The translations under genes and the position numbers were made by a program. This document shows, one piece after another, positions 1 through 13,416 of a DNA stretch of 64,000 nucleotides (the first letter of the stretch is position 1; every line of letters starts with the position of its first letter). Below the pieces are notes generated by a model. It made no database searches. It was not told the origin of the DNA and was given only the letters and a program-made list of their open reading frames with translations. Location of the stretch: positions 15,971,897 through 16,035,896 of the forward strand of contig CM056383.1 of NCBI GenBank assembly GCA_029718625.1. Reading direction: 5' to 3'. Source of the stretch: Synaphobranchus kaupii. Lineage: Eukaryota > Chordata > Actinopteri > Anguilliformes > Synaphobranchidae.

Positions 1-3000
1 TGAAGATACGCACCTTTACACTAATGTAGAGAAGATGCGCACCTGTACACTAATGTAGTGAAAATGTGCTCCTGTACACTAATGTAGTGAAGATGTGCTC
101 CTGTACACTAATGTAGTGAAGATGCGCACCTGTACACTAATGTAGAGAAGATGTACACCTGTACACTAATGTAGTAAATACGTGCACCTGTACACTAATG
201 TAGTGAAGATGCTCACCTGTACACTAATGTAGTGAAGATGCGCACCTGTACACTAATGTAGTGAAGATGCGCTCCTGTACACTAATGTAGTGAAGATGCG
301 CTCCTGTACACTAATGTAGAGAACATGCGCACCTGTACACTAATGCAGTAAATGTGCGCACCTGTACACTAATGTAGTGAGGATGCGCTCCTGTACACTA
401 ATGTAGTGAAGATGCGCACCTGTACACTAATGTAGTGAGGATGCGCTCCTGTACACTAATGTAGTGAAGATGCGCACCTGTACACTAATGTAGTGAAGAT
501 GTGCTCCTGTACACTAATGTAGTCAAGATGCGCACCTGTACACTAATGGAGTAAATGTGCGCACCTGTACACTAATGTAGTGAAGATGCGCACCTGTACA
601 CTAATGTAGTGAAGATGCGCACCTGTACACTAATGTAGTGAAGATGCGCTCCTGTACACTAATGTAGTGAAGATGCGCTCCTGTACACTAATGTAGAGAA
701 CATGCACACCTGTACACTAATGTAGTGAAGATGCGCTCCTGTACACTAATGTAGTGAAGATGCGCTCCTGTACACTAATGTAGAGAACATGCGCACCTGT
801 ACACTAATGGAGTGAAGATGTGCTCCTGTACACTAATGTAGTGAAGATGCGCTCCTGTACACTAATGTAGTGAAGATGCGCTCCTGTACACTAATGTAGA
901 GAACATGCGCACCTGTACACTAATGTAGTGAAGATGCGCTCCTGTACACTAATGTAGTGAAGATGCGCTCCTGTACACTAATGTAGAGAACATGCGCACC
1001 TGTACACTAATGGAGTGAAGATGTGCTCCTGTACACTAATGTAGTGAAGATGTGCTCCTGTACACTAATGTAGTGAAGATGCGCACCTGTACACTAATGT
1101 AGTGAAGATGCGCACCTGTACACTAATGTAGTGAAGATGCGCACCTGTACACTAATGTAGTGAAGATGTGCTCCTGTACACTAATGTAGTGAAGATGTAC
1201 ACCTGTACACTAATGTAGTGAGTGAAGATGTGCACCTGTACACTAATGTAGAGAAGATGCGCACCTGCACAATAATGTAGTGAAGATGTGCACCTGTACA
1301 CTAATGTAGTGAAGATGTAAACCTGTACACTGATGTAGTAAATACGTGCACCTGTACACTAATGTAGTGAAGATGCGCACCTGTACACTAATGTAGTGAA
1401 GATGCGCACCTGTACACTAATGTAGAGAAGATGCGCACCTGTACACTAATGTAGAGAAGAAGCGCACCTGTACACTAATGTAGAGAAGATGTGCACCTGT
1501 ACACTAATGTAGTCAAGATGCGCACCTGTACACTAATGTAGTCAAGATGCGCACCTGTACACTAATGTAGTCAAGATGCGCACCTCTACACTAATGAAGT
1601 GAAGATGCGCACCTCTACACTAATGTAGAGAAGATGTGCTCCGGTACACTAATGTAGAGAAGATGCGCACCTGTACACTAATGTAGTGAAGATGTGCTCC
1701 TGTACACTAATGTAGTGAAGATGTACACCTGTACACTAATGTAGTAAATACGTGCACCTGTACACTAATGTAGTGAAGATGCGCACCTGTACACTAATGT
1801 AGTGAAGATGCGCACCTGTACACTAATGTAGTGAAGATGTGCACCTCTACACTAATGAAGTGAAGATGCACACCTGTACACTAATGTAGAGAAGATGCGC
1901 ACCTGTACACTAATGTAGTGAAGATGCGCACCTGTACAGTAATGTAGTCAAGATGCGCACCTGTACACTAATGTAGTCAAGATGCGCACCTCTACACTAA
2001 TGAAGTGAAGATGCGCACCTCTACACTAATGTAGTGAAGATGTGCTCCGGTACACTAATGTAGAGAAGATGCGCACCTGTACACTAATGAAGTGAAGATG
2101 CACACCTGTACACTAATGTAGAGAAGATGCGCACCTGTACACTAATGTAGTGAAGATGCGCACCTGTACAGTAATGTAGTGAGTGAAGATGTGCACCTCT
2201 ACACTAATGTAGTGAAGATGTGCTCCTGTACACTAATGTAGTGAAGATGTACACCTGTACATTAATGTAGTGAGTGAAGATGTGCACCTGTACACTAATG
2301 TAGAGAAGATGCGCACCTGTACACTAATGTAGTGAAGATGTGCACCTGTACACTAATGTAGTGAAGATGTGCACCTGTACACTAATGTAGTTAAGATGTA
2401 CACCTGTACACTAATGTAGTAAATACGTGCACCTGTACACTAATGTAGTGAAGATGCGCACCTGTACACTAATGTAGTGAAGATGCGCACCTGTACACTA
2501 ATGTAGTGAAGATGCGCTCCTGTACACTAATGTAGTGAAGATGCGCTCCTGTACACTAATGTAGAGAACATGCGCACCTGTACACTAATGCAGTAAATGT
2601 GCGCACCTGTACACTAATGTAGTGAGGATGCGCTCCTGTACACTAATGTAGTGAAGATGCGCACCTGTACACTAATGTAGTGAGGATGCGCTCCTGTACA
2701 CTAATGTAGTGAAGATGCGCACCTGTACACTAATGTAGTGAAGATGTGCTCCTGTACACTAATGTAGTGAAGATGTGCACCTGTACACTAATGTAGTGAA
2801 GATGCGCTCCTGTACACTAATGTAGAGAACATGCGCACCTGTACACTAATGGAGTGAAGATGTGCTCCTGTACACTAATGTAGAGAACATGCGCACCTGT
2901 ACACTAATGTAGTGAAGATGCGCTCCTGTACACTAATGTAGAGAACATGCGCACCTGTACACTAATGTAGTGAAGATGCGCTCCTGTACACTAATGTAGA

Positions 3001-3339
3001 GAACATGCGCACCTGTACACTAATGTAGTGAAGATGCGCTCCTGTACACTAATGTAGAGAACATGCGCACCTGTACACTAATGTAGTGAAGATGCGCTCC
3101 TGTACACTAATGTAGTGAAGATGTGCTCCTGTACACTAATGTAGTGAAGATGCGCACCTGTACACTAATGTAGTGAAGATGCACACCTGTACACTAATGT
3201 AGTGAAGATGAGCACCTGTACACTAATGTAGTGAAGATGTGCTCCGGTACACTAATGTAGAGAAGATGCGCACCTGTACACTAATGTAGTGAAGATGTGC
3301 TCCTGTACACTAATGTAGTGAAGATGTACACCTGTACAC
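1..3339. repeat. 29-bp minisatellite, block 1 (runs off left edge)
   Basis: Head-to-tail copies of a 29-bp unit made of TGTACACTAATGTAGTG followed by AAGATGCGCACC fill the whole interval, roughly 115 copies. Variant units recur in a mosaic: GTGCTCC or GCGCTCC in place of GCGCACC, TAGAGAACATG, TAGTAAATACGTG, GCAGTAAATGTG, and rare 33-bp units with an extra GTGA. The first base of the window is already inside the array, so its left end is not seen. Short open frames inside it come from the repeat and are not genes. Confidence 0.98.
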
Positions 3340-5126
3340 TAGTGGTGTAACGGAACGTAGTTGATCCGTGATCCGTACGGATCGCCCCCCACGGTTCGGC
3401 ACGCATGTGAACCGCGGATTAATTGCAAAATTTAACCATCATAGTGAATTACAGTTTTACTGCCGCTGGTACTTTTAAAAGTATTATACCATGGCTTGGA
3501 TAAATACTCGATTCTGATTGGCTGGAGGGTGGGCATTTATTTCGTTAAACCGCCCGGCAATTAAGTAGCGCTGGCAACATTTTAATCACCGTTCTAAATT
3601 AATACGCCGTCTACGTTATCTGCTGCCAGCGCCATTAGAGTCGACCCTTATATGAATGGTATCCATAGCAACACCAACAGCTGATTAATAAAGCCGGCAA
3701 ATAACGCTAAATCCACTGATTTGAAAAGTTTGTCTTCGCCAAATATCTTAGTTACAACAACTTTAATCTAGCAAAGACGTTTTGTGGTTAGAGGTGCAGT
3801 ATTTATTCAGTTTGGAAATATGAACGTAACATAGTAGGGCTTTAGCTACCTAATGTAAGGTAACGCTGACGTGAGCAACGCTGGTTGCGAATGCGAACAA
3901 GTTACTTCACAAAGCACATTAATCTGTATATTAAAAAAAACATTTTATCCAGCGAAATGTCTTAGATATGACACGTTACATCTAACAGTAACAAACTCTG
4001 TATCTACAGTAGGCTATTTTTTTCAGATGTTCCCATCTCATGATGCAGATCGTGAAATGCAATTTCCTTAGCCTGGGCTGTTTAAAATAGGCTGCGTGAC
4101 CAAAGCATTTTTAAAACGCAAGACGGAGAGAGATGGGTAAATTGAGTTGCGGTTTCATGCAATTTTCTTAAATAATCTAACTAATGACAAAAATAACCAA
4201 AATTGGTGCCAATTTTATGGTATAAAGTTGAGAAGGAACTATTTGCTTCCATATAGAATCAATTGTTTTCAGAACTACCAACGAGAGGTTTTTGCATAAC
4301 TACGGACAAAATAGAACTAGTAACGAGAAATAGAATTGAATGTTGTTTTCATTTAAGACCATGGGCAAAAGTTCCTTGCTTTAAAGGTTGTATCAGCGAT
4401 TTTGGGTGGAAACATAAATGATCACATTCATCTGATTTTTCCTCACGATCCGCTAGCTGCCCGCCCCATAAGCAGGCCGTCAAAAAACCGCGTCTCTGTA
4501 GGCAGCCTATGCTCCGAGATCGTACACAAAAACAATGGTACTACCAACTACTCAAAACCAAAATAAACAGTATTCCAACCAATCACAATGATCTGCACAA
4601 ACGTGACGTCACTTCTGAAGCGAAATCCCAAACAAACATACTTATGAATAATTATGTTATGTTTTAAAAAATAGTGTTCAAGCATCCAGAATTATAACCA
4701 CGTTAATAACGTTTGTAAGAAACCAAACCGTTTGTAAATCCGTCAAGATTTCAGCGAGATAAGAGTATTAGCGTTTGTGCAGATCATTGTGATTGGTTGG
4801 AATACTGTTTATTTTGGTTTTGAGTAGTTGGTAGTACCATTGTTTTTGTGTACGATCTCGGAGCATAGGCTGCCTACAGAGACGCGGTTTTTTGACGGCC
4901 TGCTTATGGGGCGGGCAGCTAGCGGATCGTGAGGGAAAAAAAAAAAAATGTATGTTTCCACCCAAAATCGCTGATACAACCTTTAAGTGTTTTACAGAAT
5001 AAATGGAAAGCAAAGATATACTTGTCTCCCTTTTTTTTTTTTTGCTGATCCGAAAAATGATCCGATCCGTGACTCAAAACCGTGATACGATCCGAACCGT
5101 GAGTTTTGTGATCCGTTGCACCCCTA
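3340..5126. mobile_element. Non-autonomous hAT-type DNA transposon inserted in the minisatellite
   Basis: The 1787-bp insert interrupts the array. Its ends are TAGTGGTGTAACGGAAC and, inverted, TAGGGGTGCAACGGATC, matching at 14 of 17 positions. CTGTACAC at 3332-3339 is repeated exactly at 5127-5134. An 8-bp duplication with TAG(G/T)GGTG-type termini is the hAT superfamily signature. Many GATCCG motifs cluster just inside both ends, as hAT subterminal transposase-binding repeats do. No transposase frame is present; the longest open frames (66-89 codons) look incidental. Inside lies a large inverted repeat, listed separately. The superfamily call rests on termini and duplication only. Confidence 0.88.
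4381..4986. repeat. Long inverted repeat inside the hAT element
   Basis: The left arm (about 4381-4603) starts TTAAAGGTTGTATCAGCG and ends ATCTGCACAAACG. The right arm (about 4772-4986) is its reverse complement. The arms are about 215-223 bp and nearly identical apart from a poly(A)/gap difference near 4415-4435 versus 4937-4950. The spacer is about 168 bp. If transcribed it would fold into a long hairpin. It may be an inverted duplication within the element, or an older foldback element captured by it. Confidence 0.9.
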
Positions 5127-8100
5127 CTGTACACTAATGTAGTGAGTGAAGATGTGCACCTGTACACTAATGTAGAGAAGATGCGCACCTGTACAATAAT
5201 GTAGTGAAGATGTGCACCTGTACACTAATGTAGTGAAGATGTACACCTGTACACTAATGTAGTAAATACGTGCACCTGTACACTAATGTAGTGAAGATGC
5301 GCACCTGTACACTAATGTAGTGAAGATGCGCACCTGTACACTAATGTAGTGAAGATGCGCACCTGTACACTAATGTAGAGAAGAAGCGCACCTGTACACT
5401 AATGTAGAGAAGATGTGCACCTGTACACTAATGTAGAGAAGATGCGCACCTGTACACTAATGTAGAGAAGAAGCGCACCTGTACACTAATGTAGAGAAGA
5501 TGTGCACCTGTACACTAATGTAGTCAAGATGCGCACCTCTACACTAATGAAGTGAAGATGCGCACGTCTACACTAATGTAGAGAAGATGTGCTCCGGTAC
5601 ACTAATGTAGAGAAGATGCGCACCTGTACACTAATGTAGTGAAGATGTGCTCCTGTACAATAATATGGTGAAGATGTACACCTGTACACTAATATAGTAA
5701 ATACGTGCACCTGCACACGAATGTAGTGAAGATGCGCACCTGTACACTAATGTAGTGAAGATGCGCACCTGTACACTAATGTAGTAAATATGTGCACCTC
5801 TACACTAATGAAGTGAAGATGCGCACCTGTACACTAATGTAGAGAAGATGTGCACCTGTACACTAATGTAGTGAAGATGCGCACCTGTACAGTAATGTAG
5901 TCAAGATGCGCACCTGTACACTAATGTAGTCAAGATGCGCACCTCTACACTAATGAAGTGAAGATGCGCACCTCTACACTAATGTAGTGAAGATGTGCTC
6001 CGGTACACTAATGTAGAGAAGATGCGCACCTGTACACTAATGTAGTAAATACGTGCACCTGTACACTAATGTAGTAAATACGTGCACCTGTACACTAATG
6101 TAGTCAAGATGCGCACCTGTACACTAATGTAGTGAAGATGCGCACCTGTACACTAATGTAGAGAAGATGCGCACCTGAACACTAATGTAGTGAAGATGCG
6201 CACCTGTACACTAATGTAGAGAAGATGCGCACCTGTACACTAATGTAGAGAAGAAGCGCACCTGTACACTAATGTAGAGAAGATGTGCACCTGTACACTA
6301 ATGTAGTGAAGATGCGCACCTGTACACTAATGCAGTAAATGTGCGCACCTGTACACTAATGTAGTCAAGATGCGCACCTCTACACTAATGAAGTGAAGAT
6401 GCGCACCTGTACACTAATGTAGAGAAGATGCGCACCTGTACACTAATGTAGTGAAGATGTGCTCCTGTACACTAATGTAGTGAAGATGTGCACCTGTACA
6501 CTAATGTAGAGATGATGTGCACCTGTACACTAATGCAGTAAATGTGCGCACCTGTACACTAATGTAGTGAAGATGCGCACCTGAACACTAATGTAGTGAA
6601 GATGCACAACTGTACACTAATGTAGTGAAGATGCGCACCTGTACACTAATGTAGAGAAGACGCGCACCTGTACACTAATGTAGTGAAGATGCGCACCTGT
6701 ACACTAATGTAGAGAAGATGCGCACCTGTACACTAATGTAGTGAAGATGCGCACCTGTACACTAATGTAGAGAAGATGCGCACCTGTACACAAATGTAGT
6801 GAAGATGCGCACCTGTACAGTAATGTAGTGAAGATGCGCACCTCTACACTAATGTAGTGAAGATGCGCACCTGTACACTAATGTAGTCAAGATGCGCACC
6901 TCTACACTAATGTAGTGAAGATGCGCAACTGTACACTAATGTAGTGAAGATGCGCACCTGTACACTAATGTAGAGAAGACGCGCACCTGTACACTAATGT
7001 AGTGAAGATGCGCACCAGTACACTAATGTAGAGAAGATGCGCACCTTTACACTAATGTAGTGAAGATGCGCACCTGTACACTAATGTAGAGAAGATGCGC
7101 ACCTGTACACAAATGTAGTGAAGATGCGCACCTGTACAGTAATGTAGTGAAGATGCGCACGTCTACACTAATGTAGTGAAGATGCACACCTCTACACTAA
7201 TGTAGTGAAGATGCGCACCTGTACACTAATGTAGAGAAGATGCGCACCTGTACACTAATGTAGAGATGATGTGCACCTGTACACTAATGCAGTAAATGTG
7301 CACACCCGTACACTAATGTAGAGATGATGTGCACCTGTACACTAATGTAGTGAAGATGCGCACCTGTACACTAATGTAGAGAAGATGCGCACCTGTACAC
7401 TAATGTAGTGAAGATGCGCACCTGTACACTAATGTAGAGAAGATGCGCACCTGTACACTAATGTAGAGAAGAAGCGCACCTGTACACTAATGTAGAGAAG
7501 ATGCTCACCTGTACACTAATGTAGTGAAGATGTGCTCCTGTACACTACTGTAGAGAAGATGCGCACCTGTACACTAATGTAGTGAAGATGCGCACCTGTA
7601 CACTAATGTAGAGAAGATGCGCACCTGTACACTAATGTAGAGAAGAAGCGCACCTGTACACTAATGTAGTCAAGATACGCACCACTACACTAATGAAGTG
7701 AAGATGCGCACCTGTACACTAATGTAGAGAAGATGCGCACCTGTACACTAATGTAGTGAAGATGCGCACATGTGCACTAATGTAGAGAAGATGCGCACCT
7801 GTACACTAATGTAGTGAAGATGCGCACCTGTACACTAATGTAGAGAAGATGCGCACCTGTACACTAATGTAGTGAAGATGTGCTCCTGTACACTAATGTA
7901 GTGAAGATGCGCACCTGTACACTAATGTAGTGAAGATGTGCACCTGTACACTAATGTAGAGATGATGTGCACCTGTACACTAATGCAGTAAATGTGCGCA
8001 CCTGTACACTAATGTAGTGAAGATGCGCAACTGTACACTAATGTAGTGAAGATGCGCACCTGTACACTAATGTAGTCAAGATGCGCACCTGTACACTAAT

Positions 8101-11100
8101 GTAGTCAAGATGCGCACCTCTACACTAATGTAGTGAAGATGTGCACCTGTACACTAATGTAGAGATGATGTGCACCTGTACACTAATGCAGTAAATGTGC
8201 GCACCTGTACACTAATGTAGTGAAGATGCGCAACTGTACACTAATGTAGTGAAGATGCGCACCTGTACACTAATGTAGTCAAGATGCGCACCTGTACACT
8301 AATGTAGTCAAGATGCGCACCTCTACACTAATGTAGTGAAGATGCGCTCCGGTACACTAATGTAGTGAAGATGTGCTCCTGTACACTAATGTAGTGAAGA
8401 TGCGCAACTGTACACTAATGTAGTGAAGATGCGCACCTGTACACTAATGTAGTCAAGATGCGCACCTGTACACTAATGTAGTCAAGATGCGCACCTCTAC
8501 ACTAATGTAGTGAAGATGTACACCTGTACACTAATGTAGTAAATACGTGCACCTGTACACTAATGTAGTGAAGATGCGCACCTGTACACTAATGGAGTGA
8601 AGATGCGCACCTGTACACTAATGTAGTAAATATGTGCACCTCTACACTAATGAAGTGAAGATGCGCACCTGTACACTAATGTAGTGAAGATGCGCACTTG
8701 TACACTAATGTAGTCAAGATGCGCACCTCTACACTAATGAAGTGAAGATGCGCACCTGTACACTAATGTAGTGAAGATGGGCTCCGGTACACTAATGTAG
8801 AGAAGATGCGCACCTGTACACTAATGTAGTAAATACGTACACCTGTACACTAATGTAGTGAAGATGTGCTCCTGTACACTAAGGTAGTGAAGATGTACAC
8901 CTGTACACTAATGTAGTAAATACGTACACCTGTACACTAATGTAGTGAAGATGCGCACCTGTACACTAATGTAGTGAAGATGCGCACCTGTACACTAATG
9001 TAGAGAAGATGCGCACCTGTACACTAATGTAGAGAAGATGCGAACCTGAACACTAATGTAGTGAAGATGCGCACCTGTACACTAATGTAGAGAAGATGCG
9101 CACCTGTACACTAATGTAGAGAAGAAGCGCACCTGTACACTAATGTAGAGAAGATGTGCACCTGTACACTAATGTAGTGAAGATGCGCACCTGTACACTA
9201 ATGTAGTCAAGATGCGCACCTGTACACTAATGCAGTAAATGTGCGCACCTGTACACTAATGTAGTCAAGATGCGCACCTCTACACTAATGAAGTGAAGAT
9301 GCGCACCTCTACACTAATGTAGTGAAGATGTGCACCTGTACACTAATGTAGAGAAGATGCGCACCTGTACACTAATGTAGTGAAGATGTGCTCCTGTACA
9401 CTAATGTAGAGAAGAAGCGCACCTGTACACTAATGTAGTCAAAATGCGCACCTGTACACTAATGTAGAGAAGATGCGCACCTGTACACTAAGGTAGTGAA
9501 GATGTGCTCCTGTACACTAATGTAGTGAAGATGCGCACCTGTACACTAATGTAGAGAAGATGCGCACCTGTACACTAATGTAGTGAAGATGCGCACCTGT
9601 ACACTAATGTAGAGAAGATGCGCACCTGTACACTAATGTAGTGAAGATGCGCACCTGTACACTAATGTAGAGAAGATGCGCACCTGTACACTAATGTAGA
9701 GAAGAAGCGCACCTGTACACTAATGTAGAGAAGATGCGCACCTGTACACTAATGTAGTGAAGATGTGCTCCTGTACACTAATGTAGTCAAGATGCGCACC
9801 TCTACACTAATGAAGTGAAGATGCGCACCTGTACACTAATGTAGAGAAGATGCGCACCTGTACACTAATGTAGTGAAGATGCGCACCTGTACACTAATGT
9901 AGAGAAGATGCGCACCTGTACACTAATGTAGTGAAGATGTGCACTTGTACACTAATGTAGAGAAGATGCGCAGCTGTACACTAATGTAGTGAAGATGCGC
10001 ACCTGTACACTAATGTAGAGAAGATGCGCACCTGTACACTAATGTAGTGAAGATGTGCTCCTGTACACTAATGTAGTGAAGATGTGCACCTGTACACTAA
10101 TGTAGAGATGATGTGCACCTGTACACTAATGCAGTAAATGTGCGCACCTGTACACTAATGTAGTCAAGATGCGCACCTCTACACTAATGAAGTGAAGATG
10201 CGCACCTCTACACTAATGTAGTGAAGATGTGCTCCGGTACACTAATGTAGAGAAGATGCGCACCTGTACACTAATGTAGTGAAGATGTGCTCCTGTACAC
10301 TAATGTAGTGAAGATGTACACCTGTACACTAATGTAGTAAATACGTGCACCTGTACACTAATGTAGTGAAGATGCGCACCTGTACACTAATGTAGTGAAG
10401 ATGCGCACCTGTACACTAATGTAGTAAATATGTGCACCTCTACACTAATGAAGTGAAGATGCGCACCTGTACACTAATGTAGAGAAGATGTGCACCTGTA
10501 CACTAATGTAGTGAAGATGCGCACCTGTACAGTAATGTAGTCAAGATGCGCACCTGTACACTAATGTAGTGAAGATACGCACCTCTACACTAATGTAGAG
10601 AAGATGCGCACCTGTACACTAATGTAGTGAAGATGTGCTCCTGTACACTAAGGTAGTGAAGATGTACACCTGTACACTAATGTAGTAAATACGTGCACCT
10701 GTACACTAATGTAGTGAAGATGCGCACCTGTACACTAATGTAGTGAAGATGCGCACCTGTACACTAATGTAGAGAAGATGCGCACCTGTACACTAATGTA
10801 GAGAAGATGCGCACCTGAACACTAATGTAGTGAAGATGCGCACCTGTACACTAATGTAGATAAGATGCGCACCTGTACACTAATGTAGAGAAGAAGCGCA
10901 CCTGTACACTAATGTAGAGAAGATGTGCACCTGTACACTAATGTAGTGAAGATGCGCACCTGTACACTAATGTAGTCAAGATGCGCACCTGTACACTAAT
11001 GCAGTAAATGTGCGCACCTGTACACTAATGTAGTCAAGATGCGCACCTCTACACTAATGAAGTGAAGATGCGAACCTCTACACTAATGTAGTGAAGATGT

Positions 11101-11888
11101 GCACCTGTACACTAATGTAGAGAAGATGCGCACCTGTACACTAATGTAGTGAAGATGTGCTCCTGTACACTAATGTAGTGAAGATGTGCACCTGTACACT
11201 AATGTAGTGAAGATGTGCACCTGTACACTAATGTAGAGATGATGTGCACCTGTACACTAATGCAGTAAATGTGCGCACCTGTACACTAATGTAGTGAAGA
11301 TGCGCACCTGAACACTAATGTAGTGAAGATGCACAACTGTACACTAATGTAGTGAAGATGCGCACCTGTACACTAATGTAGTGAAGATGCGCACCTGTAC
11401 ACTAATGTAGTGAAGATGCGCACCTGTACACTAATGTAGAGAAGACGCGCACCTGTACACTAATGTAGTGAAGATGCGCACCTGTACACTAATGTAGAGA
11501 AGATGCGCACCTGTACACTAATGTAGTGAAGATACGCACCTGTACACAAATGTAGTGAAGATGCGCACCTGTACAGTAATGTAGTGAAGATGCGCACCTG
11601 TACACTAATGTAGAGAAGACGCGCACCTGTACACTAATGTAGCGAAGATGCGCACCAGTACACTAATGTAGAGAAGATGCGCACCTTGACACTAATGTAG
11701 TGAAGATGCGCACCTGTACACTAATGTAGAGAAGATGCGCACCTGTACACTAATGTAGAGAAGATGCGCAACTGTACACTAATGTAGTGAAGATGCGCAC
11801 CTGTACACAAATGTAGTGAAGATGCGCACCTGTACAGTAATGTAGTGAAGATGCGCACCTCTACATTAGTGTAGTGAAGATGCGCACC
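5127..11888. repeat. 29-bp minisatellite, block 2
   Basis: This is the same array as block 1, continuing in register from the duplicated CTGTACAC. It has about 230 units, mostly with GCGCACC. Multi-unit strings recur. One example is the series with GTCAAGATG, then CTCTACACTAATGAAG, then GTGCTCCGG, then TAGTAAATACGTG, seen near 5520-5700, 5905-6050 and 10150-10340. This indicates higher-order duplication of groups of units. Confidence 0.98.
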
Positions 11889-13416
11889 TAGGCCTGTCAC
11901 GATAACTATTTTTGTTGGACGATATATTGTCCCAGAAATAATTGCGATAAACGATATTATTGTAATTTTAAGACCATTTTATGCCACTGATATAATGATA
12001 ATGTTTGAGTCACTTCCCTCTGGGAGGAGGCTGCGGTCCATCAGGACCAAAACCTCACGCCACAAAAACAGTTTCTTCCCATCTGCAGTGGGCCTCATTA
12101 ACAAGGCCCGGGACCCCCACTGACACTGTTTCCTACCTCCTCCACCTATAGACACTTCACATTACATTAAAGTCTGTCAATATGCGTTATATTAACGCAC
12201 CTCTGGACTATGTACTTACACTCCATAACTGTGAATAACTGAACATTAATCCTGCACAATTGCACTCCTGTTATTTCCATAACTGTGAATAACTGAACAT
12301 TCAATTGTTACATTGTTAACTGTGAATAACTGAACATTCCATTGTTAATACTTTTGCACATTAATCCCGCACAATTGCACTCCTGTTATTTAAGGAAAAT
12401 AAGAATATCCTGCAGATTCCGTATACATTCCTCATACTGTTTTCCTCTTGTAAATATGTTTATTTTTATTCTATTCTCTTTTACTAATTTATGTACTGTG
12501 AAGCACCAAAAAACCAAGACAAATTCCTTGTATGTGAAAACTTACTTGGCAATGGTTTACATGGCTCCTCAGTGATTAATGCTGTATAATAACCAGAAAC
12601 ACAGCAGTATTCCTGTTAGTTCATGATTTTCTTTCGAATGTGATTCTAAAATATATATTGACTGGTTGGTTGAATGGTTACAGTGAAACAGTTCTCAGAG
12701 TATATCAGCAGGAGCCAGGACGCTGCGCAAAAAAAGAAGAAAAAAAGCGAGTGTTCTACAATTTAGATCTGAAAGTATCCTGATGAGAGGAGGGAATGCA
12801 TTTTTCACCATAAAAAAACAGTAGGCTAGGCTGAGATTGAAGGGAATTTGACGTGAAAAATCTCACCAATATAGCTCACGCTATCCAAAACTGAATGTCC
12901 CCCCACTTCTAAACTCATTCCGGCGCCACTGTGAGAGGCACAGATCGTCTCGAACAAAGTGGCTCAAAAGGCCGAGTTAACCAACAACTGAGTAACAACA
13001 ACAGTAACGTAACAAGTGTCGCTGTCATCAACTCGACCAACGTTACTTCGCTGTCTCCTCTGCTCCGCTGAATTCCGTGTGTGTGGAGGTGCAGCCCCGG
13101 CGCGGTGGTCAGAGGAGAGAAACTCAGCGGGATCATAAATGACTGCAAAACTGGATTTATCAAAATGCTGAAACCTTCTGGAAATAACCTGCTGAAACAG
13201 GTAGACAGATTATTTGCCTCAAATAGATAGACCACGCACAATAAGTTATGCTGTTTATTCTGGCATCATGTTGGCTAAAATGTTGGTGACATTCTTATGT
13301 AAACAAACACGCATGTACTGTAAACACAATGGGCAATATCGAGGTCGCAAAAATGATCGACGTCATGTCCATTTATCGTAAGATAAGTCGATATAGTAAT
13401 TATCGTGACAGGCCTA
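11889..13416. mobile_element. Second non-autonomous hAT-type transposon in the minisatellite
   Basis: The 1528-bp insert is bounded by perfect 17-bp inverted ends, TAGGCCTGTCACGATAA. TGCGCACC at 11881-11888 is duplicated exactly at 13417-13424, an 8-bp target duplication made of array sequence. These termini are typical of a very common fish hAT group. No transposase frame is visible. The interior carries a foreign LINE 3' end (about 12001-12560). A 108-codon minus-strand frame (12915-13241) resembles nothing I know. Confidence 0.9.
12001..12560 (+). pseudogene. 3' end of a non-LTR retrotransposon inside the hAT element
   Basis: The frame from 12001 to the stop at 12121-12123 encodes a short, basic C-terminal tail: SLPSGRRLRSIRTKTSRHK, then NSFFPSAVGLINKARDPH. 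This is the usual carboxy end of fish LINE ORF2 proteins, with the R-x-(K/R)NSF-x-P-(A)V-x-L-N pattern. Downstream is a 3' UTR-like stretch with three copies of AACTGTGAATAACTGAACATT, ending near 12505-12560 with the CAAATTCCTTGTATGTG / ACTTACTTGGCAAT type of LINE terminus. The reverse transcriptase is absent, so this is a 5'-truncated copy. The clade (L2/Rex/CR1-like) is uncertain. Confidence 0.7.

Noticed and set aside
4768..5188. 81- and 89-codon minus-strand frames in the hAT element
   Set aside because: They overlap the inverted-repeat arm and terminal region, partly running into the minisatellite; no transposase motif.
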